Of a stretch of 10,365 nt of DNA, positions 7,701 to 10,365 are shown piece by piece. A program made the translations under genes and the position numbers. The stretch lies in assembly GCA_026001245.1 (NCBI GenBank), contig BNZR01000048.1, positions 1-10,365 on the forward strand. The letters run 5' to 3'. The notes below the pieces were generated by a model, which saw nothing but the letters and a program-made list of their open reading frames with translations, made no database searches and had not been told where the DNA came from. Position 1 is the stretch's first letter. Every line of letters starts with the position of its first letter. Origin of the DNA: Clostridia bacterium. GTDB lineage: Bacteria; Bacillota_A; Clostridia; Oscillospirales; UBA929.

Positions 7701-7888
7701 CGGATACAAACACGGCCAGCATAAGCTTTATAACCCATGACGGGGCTTACAAGACCAAGGGCATTGGCGTGAAAACTTTGCTGTCTATAGAGAAATATCA
7801 GGTTGACGTGCTGGGCAATATCTCGCCCGCGCCGCCGGAGAGACGCCGCAAGACGTTTAGAGAGGAACTTGCGGAGGACAACGCATGA
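4709..7888 (+). CDS. cas9: CRISPR-associated endonuclease Cas9, type II-C
   Basis: A 1059-residue RNA-guided DNA nuclease, in the compact size range of type II-C. RuvC-I has Asp8 in GLDLGIASVGWAV. The Arg-rich bridge helix spans about 53-77. The recognition lobe covers about 78-490. RuvC-II has Glu509 in YINIELAREL. The HNH domain has the metal and general-base residues Asp590 and His591 in VDHIVPYS, with Asn605 and Asn614. RuvC-III has His723 and Asp726 in RHHAVDAA. The C-terminal part, about 790-1059, should read the PAM. Every nuclease residue I can place is present, so the enzyme looks active. ATG 4709 sits 8 nt after AAGGCGG. The stop overlaps the cas1 start by 4 nt (ATGA). It should act with crRNA and the tracrRNA-like genes at 9936-10220; its PAM cannot be told from sequence. 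Confidence 0.97.
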   Translation: MSFGIGLDLGIASVGWAVLELDSNNEPYRLKGMGSRIFEAAEGERGASLAEERRAARSARRRLRRKARRKQRIRALLVRENIVSKDELERLFAGKLSDIYELRVAALDRLLNGGEFARVLLHLAQRRGFKSNRKSDKTDKETGKILAATGENAALMVERGYRTVGELFYRENVSETGKFYDAIRNGSGDYKGTVFRTDVEREARLIFEKQRDLGSQYASERLETEYLEILLKQLSFDSGPEDGPYSGNIIERMRGLCTLETSVPRAAKASYSFEYFNLLQKLNHIRIGGEPLTQAQRLKLNEYAHSHPKMTFKNIRQELGVPPEKKFNISYAGKDMTFEQCEERERFEFLKAWHEVRKAFDKLVKGHIKSVSRDKLDQIGEAFTIFKTDDKIRKRLEDAGLAAEEITVLCENLSGFTKFGHLSLTALRNIIPFLEQGCTYNEAAEQAGYDFKAHGGGEKSRTISYGHLQKAAANVITSPIVKRTLSQAARVINAIIREQGEPPTYINIELARELAKTYDERRELEQDQKENMVKNELAKGKIREYRDGVEPKPLDIVKLKLFELQRGECPYSGTVMDIKRLFEDGYAQVDHIVPYSVSFDDSYNNKVVVLSRENQHKGNKLPLEYLTGEAAEAFRVRVASSNLPLRKKQNLLKESIGDDDVRRFTERNLTDTKTMSVFLTNYIRDNLELAGDGKVRSLAGSITSYERRFWGIPKERADGDRHHAVDAAIIAATTEGNKQKISNFAKFKETRYTTHSEYCELKQRIEKPWEGFDADVIKMADEIFVSRRADHRIKGAAHEDTIRSVRDGLLVVRTSVSKLKIATKDDEKGEIAGYYNKQDDRLLYDALKAQLLEHGKIIEPFYKPKADGSPGPRVKTVKTCKKSAVNVEVRGGAAKNEKMLRVDVFDIADGRDKGYYFVPIYVSDRVEDALPTRASVAGKPYEQWKEMDEENFMFSLYSRDLIKITHKNQIKLSLAQKESKLPPEKLADTPEYFYYIGADTNTASISFITHDGAYKTKGIGVKTLLSIEKYQVDVLGNISPAPPERRRKTFREELAEDNA

Positions 7889-8766
7889 GCTATCGCAATG
7901 TTATCATCGAGAGTGACGCGAAGCTATCGCTTAAGGACGAGCGGCTGATGATAGAGCGCGGCGCGGCGGTGCATTACGTGCCGGTCGAGGATATAGACAT
8001 TTTACTTATCGAAAGCCGGCAGTCGGTATTGACCGCCGCGCTTTTGACAAAATGCGCCGAGCATGGCGCGGCGGTGTTCTTCTGCGACGAGCGGCATATC
8101 CCGTCTTGCGTGTTGTTGCCCTTTGCGGGACACTCCCGCAGCTTGGAGGTCGCCCGCGCACAGCTGGGATTGTCCGAGCCGAGCAAGAAACGATTGTGGC
8201 AACAGCTTGTGCAGCAGAAGATAGAAAATCAGGCGGAGGTTTTGAAGCTTTTGGGCGACGAGGTCGGCGCGGGAAAATTGTATGGCATGGCGAAAACGGT
8301 CGCGTCCGGCGACAGCGGCAATGTGGAGGCCGTCGCGGCGGCGTATTACTTCCCAAGGCTGTTCGGCGCGAGTTTTACACGCGATAACGACGACGACACG
8401 CGCAACGCCGCGTTGAATTACGGGTACGCCATCATGCGCGGCGCGGTCGCCCGCTCGGTTGCCGTTCACGGCTTGTTGCCCGCTGTTGGGGTGCATCATC
8501 ACAGCGTTTTGAATCCCTTTAACCTGGCCGATGATTTGATAGAGCCGTTGCGCCCGATTGTGGATTTGTTTGTCGCGACAGAAGCCGCGGACACGCTGTC
8601 GCCGTCGGTGAAGCGTGCGCTTGTCGGTCTGCTGTCGGCGGATGTTTTGCTGGGCGGCAAGCGATACGCCGTGAGCTACGCCGCGCAACGTCTGGCGGAA
8701 AGTCTGTTAAGTAAGGAATTAAAATTGCCCAAGCTTTTGCCGCTTAGTCAGCACGAGTATGAGTAA
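7885..8766 (+). CDS. cas1: CRISPR integrase Cas1, type II
   Basis: A 293-residue Cas1, which with Cas2 integrates new spacers at the leader end of the array. The N-terminal beta domain begins SYRNVIIESDAKLSLKDERL. The metal-binding active site is Glu148 (NVEAVAAAYYF), His205 (GVHHHSVLNPFNLADDL) and Glu220 (LIEPLRP), which match the E-H-E set of type II Cas1 almost residue for residue. The start overlaps the cas9 stop (ATGA) and the end overlaps cas2 by 8 nt, so the three genes form one coupled operon. No csn2 or cas4 follows, which fits subtype II-C. Bases 8410-8504 of this gene, including the codons for His204-206, occur again exactly at the right end of the window. Confidence 0.96.
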   Translation: MSYRNVIIESDAKLSLKDERLMIERGAAVHYVPVEDIDILLIESRQSVLTAALLTKCAEHGAAVFFCDERHIPSCVLLPFAGHSRSLEVARAQLGLSEPSKKRLWQQLVQQKIENQAEVLKLLGDEVGAGKLYGMAKTVASGDSGNVEAVAAAYYFPRLFGASFTRDNDDDTRNAALNYGYAIMRGAVARSVAVHGLLPAVGVHHHSVLNPFNLADDLIEPLRPIVDLFVATEAADTLSPSVKRALVGLLSADVLLGGKRYAVSYAAQRLAESLLSKELKLPKLLPLSQHEYE

Positions 8767-9097
8767 TCGTTTTATGAGAATGATGGTGTTTTTCGATTTG
8801 CCCGTCACCACGCCGCAGCAACGCAAAACGGCCACGCAATTCAGAAAGTTTTTGATAAAAGACGGATATTTCATGCTGCAATTTTCGGTCTACGCAAGGA
8901 TATGCAACGGGACCGACTCCGTTGAGACGCACAGGCGGCGGTTGCACACAAATCTGCCGAAAAACGGCTCGGTGCGCTGTCTTACGATAACCGAGAAGCA
9001 GTATCAGGCGATCGAGATTTTGGTGGGTAACTACACGCCGTCAGAGGAGAGTACGTTGGGGTCGAAAATCGGCTATGAACAGTTGAGTATTTATTAA
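8759..9097 (+). CDS. cas2: CRISPR-associated Cas2
   Basis: A 112-residue Cas2, the dimeric core of the Cas1-Cas2 spacer integration complex. The ferredoxin-like start RMMVFFDLPVTT with Asp13, the YFMLQFSVYAR segment and the final IGYEQLSIY strand are typical of type II Cas2. Translation could begin at ATG 8759, which overlaps the cas1 end by 8 nt, or at ATG 8774 (MRMMVFFDLPV), which matches the usual Cas2 start better; no strong ribosome binding site separates them, and coupling to cas1 is likely. It is the last cas gene. Its stop overlaps by a few bases the stop of the convergent methyltransferase gene, with no terminator in between. Confidence 0.95.
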   Translation: MSNRFMRMMVFFDLPVTTPQQRKTATQFRKFLIKDGYFMLQFSVYARICNGTDSVETHRRRLHTNLPKNGSVRCLTITEKQYQAIEILVGNYTPSEESTLGSKIGYEQLSIY

Positions 9098-9921
9098 GCG
9101 TGAGTTTTTCGAAATAGCCGCAGGATAAATGAGGCTTCCGTGTCGAGCGTTTTAAGGCTTTTCGCCCGTTCCGCCGCTTCGGGCGGGCTTTTCCAACGAT
9201 AGGGCGTCATGCCGAACAGTTGCCAAATTTCTTGGCCGGTTAAGCACAAGTTGATACTGATTTCCTCGCTGTGGAGTAAGTCGAAGCCCGGCAAGATTGG
9301 TTGCTTTTCCGGATTGCGCGTCGGGTTTTCGTACAGAGCCTGTTTGAACTCGAACAAATGCCCCTCGCCCGGCGCGGCTACCGCCAGCACCCCGTCCGGG
9401 CGCAACACACGAGCGGTCTCCGCCGCGACAATCGGGGCAAACACCGACAGCGCCGCGTCCAGCGATCCTGACGCAACGGGCAACGCGCACACATTGGCCA
9501 CCGCGAACGCGATGCCGCCGTCCGCTTTCGCGGCGCGTTTGACGGCTTCCTTAGATAAATCCGCGCCCGCCAAGCACAGCGGGGTTCCTGTCTCGGCTTT
9601 TAACGCTCGCAGATAATAGCCCTCGCCGCAACCCGCGTCCAAAACACGCGGCACGGCGCGGGTGTTCGGCAATGCGCTCAAGATCAGTTGCGCCAGTGCT
9701 TTCGCAAACGGCGCGTAATGCCCGCCCGCCAAAAACGCCTGACGGCAACGGCACATGTCGGCATCGTCCCCCGCACGCCCGACCGAGCCGGCAAGATTCA
9801 CGTAACCCTCACGCGCCACGTCAAAGCCATGCCCCAAGGGGCAGGACAACGCGCCGCCGACAGCCGTAAGCGGCCGCTCGGCAGACGCTTTGGCAAGGCA
9901 GACGGGACAGAGCCAAAACAC
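9094..9921 (-). CDS. rlmA: 23S rRNA (guanine-N1)-methyltransferase, RlmA family
   Basis: A protein of about 275 residues, related to RlmA(I)/RlmA(II), which methylate N1 of G745 or G748 in helix 35 of 23S rRNA. The N-terminal zinc finger is CPVC near residue 5, then CPLGHGFD, giving Cys-Cys-Cys-His. The family signature follows: AREGYVNL, then FLAGGHYAPF. The SAM-binding motif I is VLDAGCGEGYYL, near residue 95. Which guanine it modifies cannot be told; TlrB-type G748 methylation affects macrolide (tylosin) response. GTG 9921 is preferred over TTG 9927, because AGAGG (9935-9931) is 9 nt from the former but 3 nt from the latter. No promoter lies between the tracrRNA-like terminator and this start, so expression may depend on read-through. 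It is a housekeeping gene placed convergent to cas2. Confidence 0.88.
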   Translation of the reverse strand: MFWLCPVCLAKASAERPLTAVGGALSCPLGHGFDVAREGYVNLAGSVGRAGDDADMCRCRQAFLAGGHYAPFAKALAQLILSALPNTRAVPRVLDAGCGEGYYLRALKAETGTPLCLAGADLSKEAVKRAAKADGGIAFAVANVCALPVASGSLDAALSVFAPIVAAETARVLRPDGVLAVAAPGEGHLFEFKQALYENPTRNPEKQPILPGFDLLHSEEISINLCLTGQEIWQLFGMTPYRWKSPPEAAERAKSLKTLDTEASFILRLFRKTHA

Positions 9922-9935
9922 AGACAATCACCTCT

Positions 9936-9969
9936 AAAAAGATACAGCCCATGATCGAATCACGGGCTG
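9936..9969 (-). terminator. Terminator of tracrRNA copy 1
   Basis: The stem CAGCCCGTGAT/ATCATGGGCTG (9969-9945, loop TCG, one G-T pair) is followed by TATCTTTTT. It ends the small RNA, and stands directly before the rlmA ribosome binding site at 9935-9931, so its efficiency would set read-through into rlmA. Confidence 0.8.
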
Positions 9970-10042
9970 GTACTTTTCGACTTCGCCGAACGCGAAGTCT
10001 TATCTTAGCGACCTCCACTTTCTCGGCATGGCATGGTCATCT
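9936..10042 (-). ncRNA. Putative tracrRNA, copy 1 (promoter-proximal to rlmA)
   Basis: The predicted RNA of about 107 nt starts near 10042, directed by the promoter at 10049-10077. Its 5' part (about 10040-10002) is a candidate anti-repeat ending GGTCGCTAAGAT, followed by AAG. This is the same order as known tracrRNAs, where the anti-repeat ends just before an AAG leading into the nexus. Then come a nexus-like hairpin (9999-9979, stem GACTTCGC/GCGAAGTC) and a terminal hairpin (9969-9945) with a T-run. The two ends of the anti-repeat are partly complementary (TTAG..GACC and GGTC.CTAA), as expected from type II repeats with palindromic ends. A Cas9 locus without another tracrRNA candidate supports the call. 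The matching CRISPR repeat is not in the window, so the pairing cannot be confirmed. A leader or attenuator of rlmA is the main alternative. Confidence 0.72.
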
Positions 10043-10048
10043 AAGGTG

Positions 10049-10077
10049 AGTATATCACAGTTTGCGCGGAATGTCAA
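10049..10077 (-). promoter_or_regulatory. Promoter of tracrRNA copy 1
   Basis: On the minus strand TTGACA (10077-10072), 17 nt, and TATACT (10054-10049) form a near-consensus sigma-A promoter. The predicted start at about 10042 coincides with the 5' end of the candidate anti-repeat. It is also the only visible promoter for rlmA. Confidence 0.82.
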
Positions 10078-10119
10078 TAGAATTTATTCATTTTGCTGTG
10101 AACAACCGCAAAAAACCGC

Positions 10120-10154
10120 AAAAAAGATACAGCCCATGAGTTAATCATGAGCTG
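10120..10154 (-). terminator. Terminator of tracrRNA copy 2
   Basis: A 10-bp stem with loop TTAAC (10154-10130) is followed by TATCTTTTTT on the minus strand. It lies 43 nt upstream of the copy 1 -35, and would separate the two RNA units. Confidence 0.75.
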
Positions 10155-10220
10155 GTACTTTGCGACTTCGCGTAGCGCGAAGTCTTATCCTAGCGACCTC
10201 CAATTTCTCGGCATGACATG
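10120..10220 (-). ncRNA. Putative tracrRNA, copy 2 (no visible promoter)
   Basis: A second copy of the same RNA element, 185 bp from the first, with 88 of 100 positions identical over 10121-10220 and no gap. The anti-repeat region (10220-10187) is nearly unchanged. The nexus-like hairpin (10184-10164) has stem GACTTCGCG/CGCGAAGTC and loop CTA. The terminal hairpin (10154-10130) pairs CAGCTCATGA with TCATGGGCTG and is followed by six T. Substitutions fall in loops or keep pairing by wobble exchange, which points to selection on RNA structure. No -35/-10 pair is seen upstream, where the sequence is a G/C-rich tract and then the cas1 copy. It may be expressed from outside the window, be processed from a longer RNA, or be a decaying duplicate. 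Confidence 0.62.
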
Positions 10221-10227
10221 AAAAAAC

Positions 10228-10254
10228 GGGTGTTGCGGGGCGTGGGGGGAGGGG
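10228..10254 (+). other. Four-tract G-run (potential G-quadruplex)
   Basis: Four runs of three or more G, with loops TGTTGC, CGT and A, meet the usual G-quadruplex pattern on the plus strand. It is flanked by short arms GTTGC (10232-10236) and GCAAC (10254-10258). It lies where a promoter for tracrRNA copy 2 would be expected. Whether it folds is unknown. Confidence 0.4.
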
Positions 10255-10270
10255 CAACGGTCGGTTTTTT

Positions 10271-10365
10271 GCGTTGAATTACGGGTACGCCATCATGCGC
10301 GGCGCGGTCGCCCGCTCGGTTGCCGTTCACGGCTTGTTGCCCGCTGTTGGGGTGCATCATCACAG
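10271..10365 (+). repeat. Exact 95-bp copy of an internal cas1 segment
   Basis: These last 95 bases are identical to 8410-8504 of cas1 and in the same orientation. The identity begins abruptly at 10271, right after a T-run, and runs to the window end. The segment covers codons around the active-site histidines, but has no start, so it is not a working gene here. It is either a real partial duplication, the start of a second cas1 copy, or an assembly join at a contig end. Confidence 0.9.

Noticed and set aside
8002..8688. Minus-strand reading frame antisense to cas1
   Set aside because: It is a by-product of GC-rich cas1 codons, with no recognisable protein features.
10106..10125. Tandem CCGCAAAAAA repeat
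   Set aside because: Only two short units in an A-rich stretch that includes the T-run of the copy 2 terminator; replication slippage explains it.
9936..10220. The two similar units read as a CRISPR array
   Set aside because: The unit is 100 nt with 12 differences, only two copies exist, and each has its own hairpins and terminator. CRISPR repeats are shorter and nearly identical.

Overview
The window looks like chromosomal DNA of a spore-forming, Gram-positive Firmicute, most likely a clostridial lineage. The evidence is a spoVT gene, a MazEF pair, strong AGGAGG-type ribosome binding sites, TTG starts, and sigma-A promoters close to TTGACA-N17-TATAAT. This lineage call is inference; no 16S or marker gene is present.

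Left part (1-3800): a truncated lipoprotein gene reads out of the left edge on the minus strand. It is divergent from a mazE-mazF toxin-antitoxin pair. A bidirectional terminator separates mazF from a convergent minus-strand tRNA-Thr(UGU) with its own consensus promoter. Next come a secreted transglutaminase-like protein of 687 residues, and spoVT, which has a sporulation-type (sigma-G-like) promoter candidate and a strong intrinsic terminator.

Middle (3800-4620): a small cassette with its own consensus promoter encodes a JAB/MPN-like metalloprotease-type protein and, overlapping its 3' end, a 64-residue protein of unknown function.

Right part (4640-10365): a compact type II-C CRISPR-Cas locus. 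cas9 (1059 aa, all RuvC and HNH catalytic residues present), cas1 and cas2 overlap one another and form one translationally coupled operon. There is no csn2 or cas4. No CRISPR array lies in the window. An RlmA-family 23S rRNA methyltransferase gene runs convergently into cas2. Upstream of it, on the same minus strand, are two tandem copies (88 of 100 positions identical, period 185 bp) of a structured RNA with tracrRNA architecture: a putative anti-repeat, a short GC-rich hairpin, and a terminator hairpin plus T-run. The copy next to rlmA has a consensus promoter that would start the RNA at the anti-repeat; the outer copy has no promoter I can see. The tracrRNA terminator lies directly against the rlmA ribosome binding site, so rlmA may be expressed by read-through.

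The last 95 bases are an exact copy of an internal part of cas1 (8410-8504). This is either a real partial duplication or an assembly artefact at a contig end. The most notable feature is the pair of tracrRNA-like genes, one of them apparently the leader of a housekeeping rRNA methyltransferase.
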